Positions 1 through 12,605 of a stretch of DNA of 64,000 nt are shown one piece after another; within the stretch, counting starts at the first letter, position 1, and every line of letters begins with the position of its first letter. A program made the translations under genes and the position numbers. This DNA comes from Syncephalastrum monosporum B8922 (lineage: Eukaryota; Mucoromycota; Mucoromycetes; Mucorales; Syncephalastraceae). The stretch is from assembly GCA_000697355.1 (NCBI GenBank), contig JNEN01001212.1, positions 62,001-126,000 on the forward strand, in the 5' to 3' direction. The notes under the pieces were generated by a model that made no database searches, was not told the origin of the DNA, and saw only the letters and a list, made by a program, of their open reading frames with translations.

Positions 1-1205
1 AAGAACTCGAGAAGGTTGTAGTCTGCATGGCGGATCCACTGGGTGGACACGAGTTTACCCGCTGCTCGTCGTACGAGAGGATCTCTGGAAAGAAGAAACG
101 CGGTGTCAGACGAAACTACAAAGAAGAGTGGAGTCCGTATGTACCTGTCATTCAGGCCCCACTTGAGCAACTGATGGCGTTGTTTCATATCAATGAGACG
201 GAAATCCTCAATTTCCGCCATGGGCTTGAGATACACAACGCGTCGATTAATGGCATCGACGTCGCGTGCTCGCTCAAGGATACGAGGAAGGGTAGCCGCG
301 TTGAGTTCGAGGTTGAAAAGTACCACGCGACGCACCTCACTAAATGCAAGCTTAGTTTTTGTATATCGTACTGATGCGTGTTTGTAATAGCTTACGCGCT
401 CTGGTCGTATTGAAGAAGCCACAGAAGCTTCTCGGTTATGTTTTTTCCATCTTGTTCATCAACGTCGTCGTCCGCGCTTTGTAACCGTGAGAGGGCCGTA
501 GCTGCTTGAATACGCACCGAGGCCTCCTTGTCCCTGATACGCTCAAACAGAGCCTGACGTAGTTCTTGATAGAGTGCCTCGCTACAATGTGGATCTGATA
601 AGCCAACCCTCACACACAAAAAAAAAAAAAAAAGAAAAAGGGCCGAAAAAGCGACTTACTTAATCTCACCAAGTGAGTTCATACAAAAGGCGATAATCTG
701 GCAACAGCGCAGCCGCACGGGCTTGTGCTTGGCTGGCATGCCCCTCAGCAAATGGCGCATGAGCTTCTCAACAAAACGCGAAGAAATGGTGTCCTCGGGT
801 TCTTCGTCTGCCTCGCTCGGTTCTTTGGCATCTGTCGTGTGTGTGTGTGTGTGGGGTCAGTAATGGTGGGCATGCACAAAAAAGATCCATGAAACCTTGT
901 TGCTGCGAGTACTGAACAAATGTGGCAATGAAGCGCGTAACGCGATCTGCGTGGGGCTCGCGTCGTCGTATCATCAAGATTTTGTTGACGTTGCGAATGA
1001 ATTCGTTGATAAAGAGCTCCTCTTTTTCAAAGTTGATGTCGTGTGCCTGATCGTCTCGGATAGGCGAGTTGAGGCAGATTTGAGTTTGTATCTTTCGCAT
1101 GGCAATGGCGTTCTTGCGCTGGTTTGCGTTTGGTTTCTGCGCATCCTCAAAGACCTGAGCCACGTTGGTCGATAGCGATTCTAGGGCAGTCGCTCTCTGT
1201 GGCAT
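1..1205 (-). CDS. YCG1: Condensin complex subunit CAP-G/Ycg1, 5' part (C-terminus off the window)
   Basis: This is the N-terminal part of a HEAT-repeat condensin subunit, the non-SMC protein that binds DNA with the kleisin and compacts mitotic chromosomes. Translation starts at an ATG at 1203-1205 (MPQRATALESLS). Exons run 1205-896, 831-660, then on after acceptors near 619, 337 and 61. Spliced reading gives blocks typical of the family: MRHLLRGMPAKHKPVRLRC, then ALFERIRDKEASVRIQAA, then EVRRVVLFNLEL followed by LERARDVDAINRRVVYLK, then GLNDRDPLVRRAAGKL. All introns found are about 55-65 bp, and the first contains a CA repeat. The reading frame is still open at base 1, so the gene is cut by the window edge. 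It is divergent from ATE1 with 138 bp between the start codons. Identity is confident; the first donor (GTTTCATG) is weak. Confidence 0.88.
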
Positions 1206-1343
1206 CGCGTAGTAAAGAATATGTTGAAAAAAGAGAAAAAGAGACAAGTCAGGCGCGTATGTCAAGTCGAAAATGGCGGGGCGGAGTCCTTCTTGCCGGG
1301 ATGTGCCTCGCCTCTTCTTCCTTTTACGTACGCACTTGTCCAT
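1206..1343. promoter_or_regulatory. Shared divergent promoter of condensin CAP-G and ATE1
   Basis: Only 138 bp separate the two start codons, so this interval must hold both core promoters or the genes have overlapping 5' leaders. No clear TATA box is visible. Confidence 0.5.
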
Positions 1344-2935
<1,592 letters not shown>

Positions 2936-3356
2936 AGGACAATCTTAACTTTATATCCAAGTGCTGATAGTACTAGATCCATTGGTACGCGGCTGAGGCC
3001 GAGGGCAGGCCAAATATCAGTTATAAATGCCTATGATATACGGTTTATATACACCGTGTTTGTCTACAAAATGTCGTCTCTTCGAAAGCGGACGCATGAT
3101 GTGTCAGCAAAACGCCAGTCTAAGCAACCCGAGCCACGCTTCAATTTAATCCTAAGGTGTAGTGCTATGGTTTGAGTCTAGCCCATGTTGATGCGATATT
3201 CGAGGAGACAAGGAATAAACTGGTCTTAATATTCTGAGAACAGGTGTACGAAACATGAAAAGAAAAGAGGGAAAAGAGAGCGCGTCTTTAAGTCCAAACT
3301 TTTCTAGAAGCTGCGCGCAGTAAATTTTGAAAATCACAGCTTCTTTTTACTTCATT
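2936..3356. other. Intergenic, ATE1 to GPN2
   Basis: About 420 bp holding the ATE1 3' end and the GPN2 promoter and leader. No coding segment or clear TATA box was recognised. Confidence 0.5.
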
Positions 3357-4517
3357 ATGCCGTTTGGACAGGTAACAGTACGGAAGTGTTCATAGAGTTT
3401 TCTGCTGACATGCAGAAATAAGGTAATCGTGGGTCCACCGGGATCGGGTAAAACGACGTACTGCTGGGGCGCGTACCAATACCTGACAGCTGTGGGCAGG
3501 TAATCAGTCACGACAACGAAGACAAACACACGATCGCGCACGATTCTCAACTTGTTCAACAGAAAAGTAGCGATCGTCAATCTCGATCCGGCCAATGACT
3601 TTATACCTTATCCCTGTGCCGTCAATGTGGCGGATCTCATTACACTCGACGATACAATGCGCGAGCTACGACTCGGTCCCAATGGAGGCATCATGTTTTG
3701 TCTCGAGTACTTGCTGGAGAATGTCGATTGGCTTATCGAGAAATTGGAGCCCATTAAAGGTATACAGTATTGTTAAATGATATCAATGGGAAACGGACGG
3801 CTCATGGAATATAGATCACTATATCCTATTTGACTTTCCTGGTCAGGTGGAGCTGTTCACGCATCATTCGGCAGTGAAGCAGATTCTGGAGAAGCTGCAG
3901 GAGCTGAGTTACCGGGTAAGACTGAAATCCATCATTACATGCCCTCACTAACTCACATCCTATGTGCAGCTGGTCGCCGTTCACCTCGTCGATGCCCACT
4001 ACTGCACAGATCCAGCCAAATATATCTCGGTCCTGCTACTATCGCTCAAGACCATGATCCAGCTTGAACTACCCCATGTCAATGTATTATCAAAGATCGA
4101 CTTGGTCGAGTCTTATGGCAAGCTAGGTAAAAAACAAAAAAAAAAAAGGTTTCTGTCATTGTGCAAATGGGTTACTTATGAAAAATAGCGTTTAACCTTG
4201 AGTTCTATACCGACGTCATGGACCTGTCGTATCTCCAGCAAGCGTTAGACGAGGACGCGTTTGGATCCAAGTACAAGAAATTGAATGCAGCGCTGTGCGA
4301 CCTCATCGAGGACTTCTCTCTGGTGGGATTCTACACCCTGTGCGTGGAGGACAAGACATCGATGACGAAGCTGCAGCAGGTGATCGATAAAGCGGGCGGT
4401 TTCATTTTTGGTGGTTTAACCGAGGGCAACGAATCGATCATGCTTTCTGCCATGAAGTCAGGTTATCATGAGGATGTCAGTGACGTGCAGGAGAAGTGGA
4501 TCGACCGGGACGACTGA
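3357..4517 (+). CDS. GPN2: GPN-loop GTPase 2
   Basis: GPN GTPases help assemble and import RNA polymerase II. Exon 1 is only MPFGQ and is followed by an intron. The next exon opens with [14 protein letters not shown] (G1), and a further intron precedes [13 protein letters not shown]. The diagnostic Gly-Pro-Asn insertion is visible as RLGPNGGIM. The G3 motif is DFPGQVELF and the G4 motif is SKIDLVE. The C-terminus matches the family's [17 protein letters not shown] and [12 protein letters not shown] blocks. Five introns were traced, including short ones near 3740-3815 and 4125-4190. The start codon is fixed by MPFGQ, the near-invariant beginning of GPN2. GPN1 and GPN3 are less likely because of this start and the overall length of roughly 300 residues. 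Confidence 0.93.
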
Positions 4518-4983
4518 GCAATATGTCCAATGTAAATAATAATCATTCTCTTTTTGTATTGTTTTGTGTATCACTTTTTTTTATTTATTGCATTTTAATG
4601 TCTGTGGTAGCATCATGGTTAGTTATGTACCTCATCATCTGCAGCAAAGGTACGATATTGCCATAGCAACTAAAGCACAGTATAAGCTATACATATGACG
4701 TATGCGTATCCAGAAAGAATGCTTCCAAGAGTGGAACAAGCCTAACCATGACAGAGATCGCATGTACATAGTACATGGAAGTGCCAGACAAGTACAACCG
4801 TGGGCGCAAATTAGACTGATACACATGAAAATTAAAATCGATGCAGGCGTTGCGCGCCAAAAGATTGAGATACGCACGAGCTGAAACACAACGCCAAGGT
4901 GCAAGCGTTCCACAAAAATCAACGCCTGCAGCTGCAAAGCAGTCTATACTTCTGATTTACTTATCTTGCAACAACTTGACGCA
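4518..4983. other. Intergenic, GPN2 to eisosome gene
   Basis: About 465 bp of AT-rich sequence with the GPN2 3' end and the promoter region of the next gene. Nothing else was recognised. Confidence 0.45.
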
Positions 4984-6404
4984 ATGAACTTTAAGGATCT
5001 GCACTACTCGCTGGGCAAAATCAAGACAGACGTATGGTCGCAACTCGCGCGAAAAAACCCGCTGCAAAGCCCAGACTCGAAGCCGCTTTCGTTGTGGATA
5101 TTCGAGGAACGCAATGACCTCGCGGCAATGCGGACGGCCGCGTACCATCATGGCGAGACGGGCCAAGCCTTTCGGCAGTACATACAGTCGGAAGTAGACA
5201 GCCCACAAGCAGGCGGGGACGTGGCCGATTTGGAGGCAAGCAAAAAGACACAAGGTCCCTGCATGAATTATTATTGATTACAGAAAACCTCGTTTTAGGA
5301 TATCGGCGACAAGCTGTTCCTATTGTTGTATAAGCAGACAGAAGTGGAGCGCGACTATGCCGGTATGAAAAAAAGCCCGCCCTTATTGCTGAAAATCTTG
5401 TACTGATTGGTTGCATGCAATCTTAACGGGCTCGTGTTGTTTCATATTGTATAACTTTTATAGCAAGGTATCAGCGCTATCGTCAAGTGATCAAGTCCAT
5501 CCGCGACCGAGACGACAAGCAGCTGTCAGACCTGCGTCAAAAGAAGAATGCTGTCCAAGACCGTATTCGTCATATGGAGAAAACACACCGTGGATCGTCG
5601 CGTCAGGTTGAGCAGCTCACCGAAGAACTGGACCAGCTCACGCGCGACGTGCAAGAACGCCAGCGCGAGATGGACGACTACAAACGGTTCGCGTTACGAG
5701 AAGCATTCTATGTGCGCTTCAATGCCATGTACGAGTACGGCCAAAAGATGGCGTTACTCGCCGGGTTTGGCAAGTATCTCGTGGACTTGCTCGACATTGA
5801 ACCGACCCCACCCGGGCAGGCACGGACGGAATACACAAAGGCCCGCGACGCTGACCGAATTTGGATGGACTGTTTGCTTGCCATCGACGGTTGGAGCGCC
5901 GAGCTCGACGAACGTCCTACTGTCCTCGAGCATTTCCTTGACGACGATGACGAGGAGGACGCGGCGCCCTTGAGTGAGGCGGATGTCGCCTACGGGAATG
6001 AGCAGTATCAACAGGAGACCCAAAAAGAACAGCCACAGCACCAGGGAGTGACGCAACTCGAGGGGGCCACGGAGGCCACGGAGGTATCAACAGCGGAGGA
6101 TGAGGTAGAGGAGGCGCGGCACGAGGGTGGCCTGACTCGTAGTGACGGCGACGCCTCCGGCGAATGGAAATATTACGCCGCGATCCCGGAAAAACAGGAA
6201 CCTCCGGCCTACAGCGAAATCCATTCGGAAGCACGCTCCACTGCCGATGCCGCTCAAGATCAGCCTGCATCCAGCCATGACGAGAAAGAAAGTTTACAGT
6301 CCTATTACGATCTGTACAAGCGGTACGAACAAGAAGAGCAAACGCACCCCTGTCGCCCGTACCGAGAGTTTCGGCGACAAACAATCCACAGAAACAAGAA
6401 ATAG
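4984..6404 (+). CDS. PIL1: Eisosome core protein, Pil1/Lsp1 family (BAR-like)
   Basis: Pil1-type proteins form curved scaffolds under furrow-like plasma membrane domains (eisosomes/MCC). Exon 1 (4984-5235) begins MNFKDLHYSLGKIKTDVW and includes SKPLSLWIFEERNDLAAM. Exon 2 starts at 5299 with DIGDKLFLLLYKQTEVERD, and exon 3 has YQRYRQVIKSIRDRD. A coiled-coil segment follows, then LREAFYVRFNAMYEYGQK and MALLAGFGKYLVDLLD, both strong Pil1-family signatures. After the domain comes a long acidic, low-complexity tail (about residues 300-450) rich in Glu, Asp and Gln, longer than in yeast Pil1. The first intron has a GC donor (GCAAGC, 5236-5298), since the only nearby GT donor breaks the frame. The usual N-terminal region ahead of the BAR domain is short here, so an upstream exon cannot be excluded. 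Confidence 0.85.
5236..5298 (+). other. GC-AG intron in the eisosome gene
   Basis: The donor reads GAG|GCAAGC and the acceptor TTTTAG|GAT. This joins DLE to DIGDK in phase 0. The alternative GT donor at about 5253 would put DIGDKLFLLLYK out of frame. Confidence 0.8.
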
Positions 6405-6554
6405 GATTGGGGGAGAAACCCGAAACTTTATGCCAACAAGATGTTTTGATATTATTAATTGTGCGTGGGCAAGTGTATATTTTATGCTATTTAGTGCGCA
6501 ATATGTGGTGTGTTTGTTTTGGGTATGCATATGTTATGGGTGCTCAGATTAACA

Positions 6555-6579
6555 TGTGTGTGTGTGTGTGTGTGTGTGT
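6555..6579 (+). repeat. (TG)n microsatellite
   Basis: A dinucleotide run lies in the tail-to-tail interval between the eisosome gene and the small zinc-finger-like ORF. Confidence 0.9.
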
Positions 6580-6715
6580 TTGTGCGTGGGTGCTTTTGGT
6601 GTTTCCTTTTTTTGGGGGAATACTATGTACACAGATGGAGGTATATGGGGCGATGGGAGTTGCGTAGAAGGGGTGTCAACAGCATCATCGCGATTACAGC
6701 AGAGAGAAGCCCGGG

Positions 6716-6961
6716 CTAAAACTCTTGAAGATTGACGACGACGTGCAGCCATTCATTGTGCTGAGCAGCAAAATGCTGAATAATCCACTTGTATACAAGG
6801 CTGCCATGGATACGGACCAGCAATCTCTCGGAACAAATGGGGCAGGTACGGTAAGAGTACTTCTTTGAGGTGGCGTCCTTCTCAAACAGGATGCCAGGAT
6901 GTTGGGCATGGTAATGTGCTGCCGGTCGATATGTAGCAGTAGTAGTGGAAGCAAGAGACAT
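6716..6961 (-). CDS. Small putative zinc-finger protein (81 aa), unrecognised
   Basis: A single-exon reading frame starts at the ATG at 6959-6961 (MSLASTTTATYR). It contains YRTCPICSERLLVRIHG and later IIQHFAAQHNEWLH, that is CPIC followed about 30 residues later by HFAAQH. The spacing resembles a Cys2-His2 zinc-binding unit, though it is longer than a classical finger. The protein is short and ends in LQEF. I do not recognise a family. The frame is longer than expected by chance for this composition and the Cys/His pattern is suggestive, but it may be non-coding. It faces the eisosome gene tail to tail. Confidence 0.4.
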   Translation of the reverse strand: MSLASTTTATYRPAAHYHAQHPGILFEKDATSKKYSYRTCPICSERLLVRIHGSLVYKWIIQHFAAQHNEWLHVVVNLQEF

Positions 6962-8887
6962 GGCAAGAGAGAAGTATCGAAAGAAGAAGAGATGGTATGA
7001 TCGTTTTATAAAAATAAAGGGAAAGTAAAGTGAGAAGGAAGAAAAGAGGACACTAATTTATAGTGGTACGAGGGGATGGTCATGGGGCATATTTCGAGGC
7101 GACGACAGGGCACGGGGCTTGGTGGAGTGAGAGTGAGTGTGTGTGTAAAAGTAAGAATAAAATAATAATAAAAAAAAGTACCGTAACAAACCAAGAAACA
7201 CAAAAAGTGGCATAGGGTGGGATATGCGTTCCCGTTTCTCCCCTTCCCGCCATAATTTTGAAACCAGCTGTTGCAGCCGAAGCAGCCCACTTGCAGCTAT
7301 TACATGTATACATATGGGTTTGCATAGATGTCCCCATCCAACCTCCTTTTGTTATTCTCTTATTTACTACATCTCATAAGACACTGAACCATATCGGGCA
7401 GAGCGCCGTTTCATCGTGTGCGCGCACACACCTTGTCTTGCTGTGCACAAGAAGAAGAAAGAGAACTGATGACGTTTTCGTCGTTGGAGCCGTGCACTGG
7501 CCATATCCTTTTGTCTTCCACTCATCGTCGAGCCCGGTTCACCTGGACCTGTTTGTGTACCCGACTGACATCATCAAAGTAGACTTTACCCGTTTTCCCT
7601 CATCGACAGTTCCTGTGTGTGGAACCCGCAACATTTTGACACGTGAGCTATAGACCGGTCGTGTGCGTCTTCTTTGTCTTTGTCCTGTTGAGCTGCCGTC
7701 GTCGTCTTCAAAACAGCGAAGGGAAACGCTGTGGATGTACAATTGCTTGGTGCACCGCAAGTCCGTAGTACTGTTAGACCACTATGGAAGCACGATAAAA
7801 TCGGGACCCCTTCTTTTGAACTCTAATGCATGAACGCAGAAGATGATAATTGCCACATTTCTTGCTATGTTTATGTCATTTCCGCGGGCGCGCGTACCCT
7901 CATCGACCCCATCAATTTATTTTAGCGCTGGCGCTATTCTCCCAGTAGCCCAGTCTCGACTACTTGCTCATCACTGGTTTTGATTTGAATGGAATTGATT
8001 TTATTTTATTTTACGTTTCGTGGGTACATCAAATTCCCATTTACAAAAGACACCCGACGACACTATGTATAGGAAGATTACATATCCTGGGCAAGTGTTT
8101 GGAAAAATTATGCTTATATAGGTATAAGCATATAAACATAGAATTGAACGGTAATAGCAGACATGATTTTTTCTTTTTTATCGTTGTACGGAACGTTTTT
8201 CTCAATTTGTTGCATGATAGGGTCCAGGTTGTACGTGTGTGTTCACAATAATTAGCTGTCTTTACAGGACGGTGATGTATATTCCCATATTTTAGGTGTC
8301 ACAACTTTATGCTTTATGCATATCCCACTTGTCCTGTTTCACCAGTGTCAATTTCTCAGCTGGACACTGACTTTTTTTTGTTTCGCCACTCCATCTTCAT
8401 CATCCTTTTTTAGAGCAGAGGCTCTCTCCACCCTAAAAGACAGGAACGGACTGAGCCGACAGAGGAAGATTTCTAAGAAGGATCACTAAGGGGTATTTGG
8501 GTACCTGCATTAGTTTTTCGCGCGGGCTTAAATCAGGTTGTGATCTGCTGCTTTTTCACTTCTTGTTGTATGCAGCAAGGAGTCAAAGAGCATAAGTACG
8601 TCTTGTATTTCTTTTCTCTGGGGAATGCATTTGTTTGGTTCCCACACTAGCACAGCAACTCCCACAAAAAACTTTATCATGATTGTCTCCACGCTATTCA
8701 ACAAAGGAAATATTTCCTTGGTTGCCAGAACCATTTACATACAAATGAAGCTGTTCGCATCCAACAGGAACGCCTCTTGTGAATAGTTCGCAACACCGCA
8801 CTCCGAACTTTTCTTACTGTGATGATAAGGGTATTCGGACAACTAACAAGAATCGAAGAGCCGCCAACTGGCGATGATGATGCTCGA
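6962..8887. other. Intergenic, about 1.9 kb without a supported gene
   Basis: AT-rich sequence with short frames only. One 131-codon frame at 7258-7653 (+) has mildly coding-like codons towards its end but no recognisable domain. The interval includes the promoter of the small zinc-finger-like ORF, transcribed leftwards. Confidence 0.4.
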
Positions 8888-10861
8888 TCATCGATTGAAA
8901 ACGGGTGGGTACACTGCATGAAATGAGTATCACCAGGACGATCTTACTTGGCTCGATGTCCTCGTGGTCCTGATATGAAGAATTATGACCCGTGGTCTCG
9001 AGGACCACCTGGGCTGCTGCGCTCGCGTCATACATGTATCCTCTTCCGATTTTTGAAGACGTACTCCTCCTTCTTGGGTTGTTCATCCTGCTGTTAGGTT
9101 CGCCCGTCTCTTGGCGTACAGTATAAGCTTTAGCCGACCTTACCCGAGAAGAAAAAGGAGATCTTCGCCAACAAAATAATTTTCCCGGGCTACGCATTTA
9201 CTTGCATATATGACCGTATATATAGGCATTTCATAGGAAAAATACATCATCATGCAATCTCACCACTTCAGCCAAGGTCTTCCTGCATCTTTAGCCAAGA
9301 GGTGAAGAGAGAAAACACGAGACTTTTCGGTATGTACATGGGCGTAAAAGGGGGGGGGGTCACACAAAAGAGGCGCGATATGAGCGGTCAGAACAGCACA
9401 TGATGCTTACAACAGGTCTGTGTTTTCCTTTTTAAGTCTGTTTCTGTCAAGTCAGCGGGTGTGAAGATGCTACCTTCCTCCAGTAAAGACAGGTCAGAAT
9501 ATAGCACACGATCACGAAGCGATAGCTGTGACGTGCTACCGGGTTCCTGCTATACGGTCTGCGGTATGCAGGCAAGTGAAGAGCGGTGTTGACAAGCTTC
9601 CAAAAAGAGTTCCACTTCTTGGCTCACAGCTGTGCTGAGTCACTATCAACGTGCGTTTTTTTTTTATTTGGTCCATTTCTCATATCGATGAGTGAAAGAT
9701 GCATAGTGACTAAAGGCACACAAGTATGTAACGGTGGCTCAAGTTTGCATATCATAAGCGTGAAAATGCTGTTACACCTATGCATCGATACCGGAGTGTA
9801 CTTTTGCTCGGTGCAGCTACTATAACCCCTACAAATAGTATTATAATAGTAGCACTATTATACATGCTAGAGGATAGCTTTGTTATATTCTGTTCTACAC
9901 ATCTGCTATGAAACTTACCATCTGACCGATAGTAGACGGGATTTTCTAGAGCGCAGAGAAGGACGGTGAAGGAAGAGAGCAGAGAACGAGCGGTGACGTA
10001 TAAGATAAAATATATCATTAGAGATCGACATAAAACTCGGTGCACAGTGAAAAAATATGCACAAGGCATATGGACTATTTATATACACCGCAATCACTGT
10101 GTGTCGATGGATAGATTATATATTTCTGCATTATGGTGAACAGTATATGTATGCTGTGTGTCAGCGTCGCGTGAAAAACTGAAAAGAACGCACTGATTTC
10201 AATACATACTCCAACGCAGCATCGGTACTGCAGTATGTACTGTATGTATACTCAAATGGTATGGAAAAAACGCCAGAGAAAAGCAGAAAGCGTGATGCAT
10301 ATCGGTTTAATATTGACTGACGCCATATAATATGGGATACTGTCTATCTTTAGTATGCTAATCAACTCTATCACGTAAAAGGTACTTTTTTCATCATCTT
10401 GATACTGACTGGTGAGCAAAGCGTAATGAGCTAACACGAGCCGTGAAGACGTGGCGTGAACAACGCGAAGCATAACAGCTGCAGCCAAAATCAGGAACCA
10501 AGGAAAAAGTGTATCTTGATTTGTGTACAAATACTGATCGAGGCATCCACAGAAGCAAGAACTGCCTTTCGCCTGTTTGCTCATGATTCATTCGCTAGAA
10601 ATACTTGACGAGATACATGAGACATTCATAGACGTTGTACTGAGTAGTGATGAGGTGTATACATGTCCCGTGACCACGCGTGCGAATAAAGACCATTAAA
10701 TATTCGCCATCGCATACTGAGACAATCGCTATCGCGGATATCCAAGTGCCGAAGATGAGGGCCAAATCCAGCAGCAACTTCCAACAGCAGCGGGTCAGCT
10801 GTTCCTGACGGTTTAATATTGCCGCTTGAGCTATTTCGTGGTTCTTCGCATCGATAGGCAT
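8888..10861 (-). CDS. Probable multi-exon gene, likely membrane protein, exon structure unresolved
   Basis: Several coding-like segments on the minus strand carry splice signals. The first, from an ATG at 10859-10861, contains LLLDLALIFGTWISAIAIVS (a membrane-span-like stretch) before a GTATGC donor. The segment at 10584-10390 contains LFPWFLILAAAVML. The segment at about 10055-9929 contains SLMIYFILYVTARSLLSSF and ends at a GTAAGT donor. The segment at about 9528-9405 is hydrophilic (LYSDLSLLEEGSIF) and ends at GTAAGC. The last two exons give SRMNNPRRRSTSSKIGRGY, then DHEDIEP joined to MYPPVFNR and a stop at 8888. The layout of several hydrophobic segments followed by a Ser/Arg-rich polar tail would suit a receptor or transporter. 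I cannot join all exons cleanly and recognise no family, so the boundaries are approximate. Confidence 0.38.
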
Positions 10862-12005
10862 TGCTGTTAATGAAGACTGCAGTAATATGGCGACGTTAGT
10901 CACACACGATGTTACGGTGCACGTGTGGCCTTCATGTCTACCACGGTCGTTCAAATATTTCTTCTTTATCACTGGCGTGGAAATTATTCAGATGCACTAT
11001 TGCTCTGGCAAAGGATTTCATTATAATCACTAACCTACAGTTATCAATAATAATAGTAGTAGAAAAGAAACAGCGACATTCAGCTGCCATAGTACGATTA
11101 TACGTAACGAGAGCTATGTACTTCATTTTCTATGGCATGTTGCTCCATATGAGAAGCAAGTTATACACGATTTTCTTTTATGGCCTTTTGCTGGCGATCT
11201 CCATGAATCTATGCTTTCACATAGACGTAAACAATATCTGTTGTATATATCTATTTAGGGTAGACTCTGAATGTAACATAATGTACGCAAGCATAGAGAA
11301 TGTGCATGATGTGAGTTGGTATATTAAAAAGAACTTGCAACTAAAGCAGACCCCGGTTCCCCATCTCAAATGTGCGTCCAGGTCGACCTACTTTTCAATT
11401 CCAGGGTCAAGTCAGCGCTCAGCCAATGAAAGACTGACTGTGGGAGACTATCCACGAGGTGTCAGCCCACCCTGCCTTGCTGCTGAACGAAAAGAGTTTA
11501 TAATTTTCCTTGCCACATGTGCGATCCTCTTCTCTTATGTATGCACAAGCAGCTTTTACATAGAGTACCTAAATTTAAGCATACCGCCAGGCAAACCTGA
11601 AGGGTCAAGAGGAAGCGTTTGGTCTTTTTGGATGACTAAATTGTTTGAGAGAAACGAAGAATGGCATAATCCGAGGATGGCTTGACGACATGCTATGGCA
11701 GGGCCACTGTCTCAGAAGAATCTTGCTAGCGAGCCCAACGAATGGAAACACAGAAAAAATAAGGCAAGCAGTGCATGATTGCTGATAAGCGCCCATGGTA
11801 GGCACCCGGTGATGCTTCATACAGTAATGCGTGTGATACCAATCTTCACAACGTGATTCATCCTCTCTTTTCCTCGCTTTTTTTTTTTTTCCCTTTTATC
11901 AGTGAAGTTAAGTCTTCCGTCTTCTCCCTTCTTCCTTTTTGGCTCCCGCTTTTATTTTATACCCGTTCCCCTTTCTTCCTTGTATAAAATCTCACCTTTA
12001 CGGTT
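10862..12005. other. Intergenic, AT-rich
   Basis: Holds a 258-codon open frame on the plus strand (10909-11685) with no domain and AT-driven composition, so it is not called a gene. On the minus strand, 11790-11690 encodes a hydrophobic start (SCTACLIFSVFPFVGLA) that could be a distant first exon of the membrane-protein gene downstream. Pyrimidine-rich promoter-like sequence lies at about 11860-12000. Confidence 0.35.
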
Positions 12006-12035
12006 ATGTTGTTGCTCGACCTTCATGTGCTACAC

Positions 12036-12431
12036 ATGGACCGCCCTGTGCTCAAAAAAGCCAAGGGCTTGACACGGCAGCGGGCTAATTACGCACACAC
12101 AGGTACTCTATTCTGCGAAGGAAGAGCCGTGTAGTCAGTCCCTCATACCCTTCCTTATCTTGATATGAAAGATAGCCTATGTCCGGTCTGCCTAGATGAT
12201 TTCATTCTCCACGAGGCTATCTGCGAACTGCCGTGTTCTCACCTATTTCATGAACGGTGTATATTTCCGTGGCTCAAGACGACGGGAGGACCCTGTCCGT
12301 TATGGTAAGATGAACAGGCCCGCGGAAGGCAAAATAGAGGAACAAAAAGGACGGATCTGAATGACGACATGTTTAGCCGCGCATGGGTTCGACCGAACTT
12401 GGACAAGCTGATGCGGACAAACGTCGCATAA
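12036..12431 (+). CDS. Mini RING-H2 zinc-finger protein (putative E3 ubiquitin ligase)
   Basis: Three exons (12036-12102, 12172-12304, 12377-12431) give an 84-residue protein. The RING-H2 ligands are complete once spliced: CPVC, then CSHLFHERC, then CPLC, with the last Cys codon created by the second splice (TG|C). The spacing is C-x2-C-x14-C-x-H-x2-H-x2-C-x10-C-x2-C. A Trp near the third zinc pair (IFPWLK) fits E2-binding RING fingers. The N-terminus is short and basic (VLKKAKGLTRQR). An in-frame ATG at 12006 would add 10 residues. The protein is essentially only a RING domain, so any substrate or membrane targeting must come from partners. The frames and splice sites agree well; the exact family is unknown. 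Confidence 0.78.
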
Positions 12432-12605
12432 ACCATCCGATGGCCCGTGGCCTGCATAATCCCCGCCCCTCCCTCCACCGACATTTTTAAACTATCGTTC
12501 CACCCACTTTTTTCGGTTTCTTCTTCTTTTCTTCTATTGCGTATCATATACAAATTTAAGCTTCTTTATATACCTTTTGTTTCCAATCCCCACCGTTATT
12601 ACAAG

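Noticed and set aside
27..374. 115-codon plus-strand frame at the left edge
   Set aside because: It is the shadow of the CAP-G exons on the minus strand, which spell conserved condensin blocks after splicing.
10909..11685. 258-codon plus-strand open frame
   Set aside because: AT-rich, no domain, no consistent coding bias, and partly overlapped by better minus-strand coding text. Length alone is not enough.
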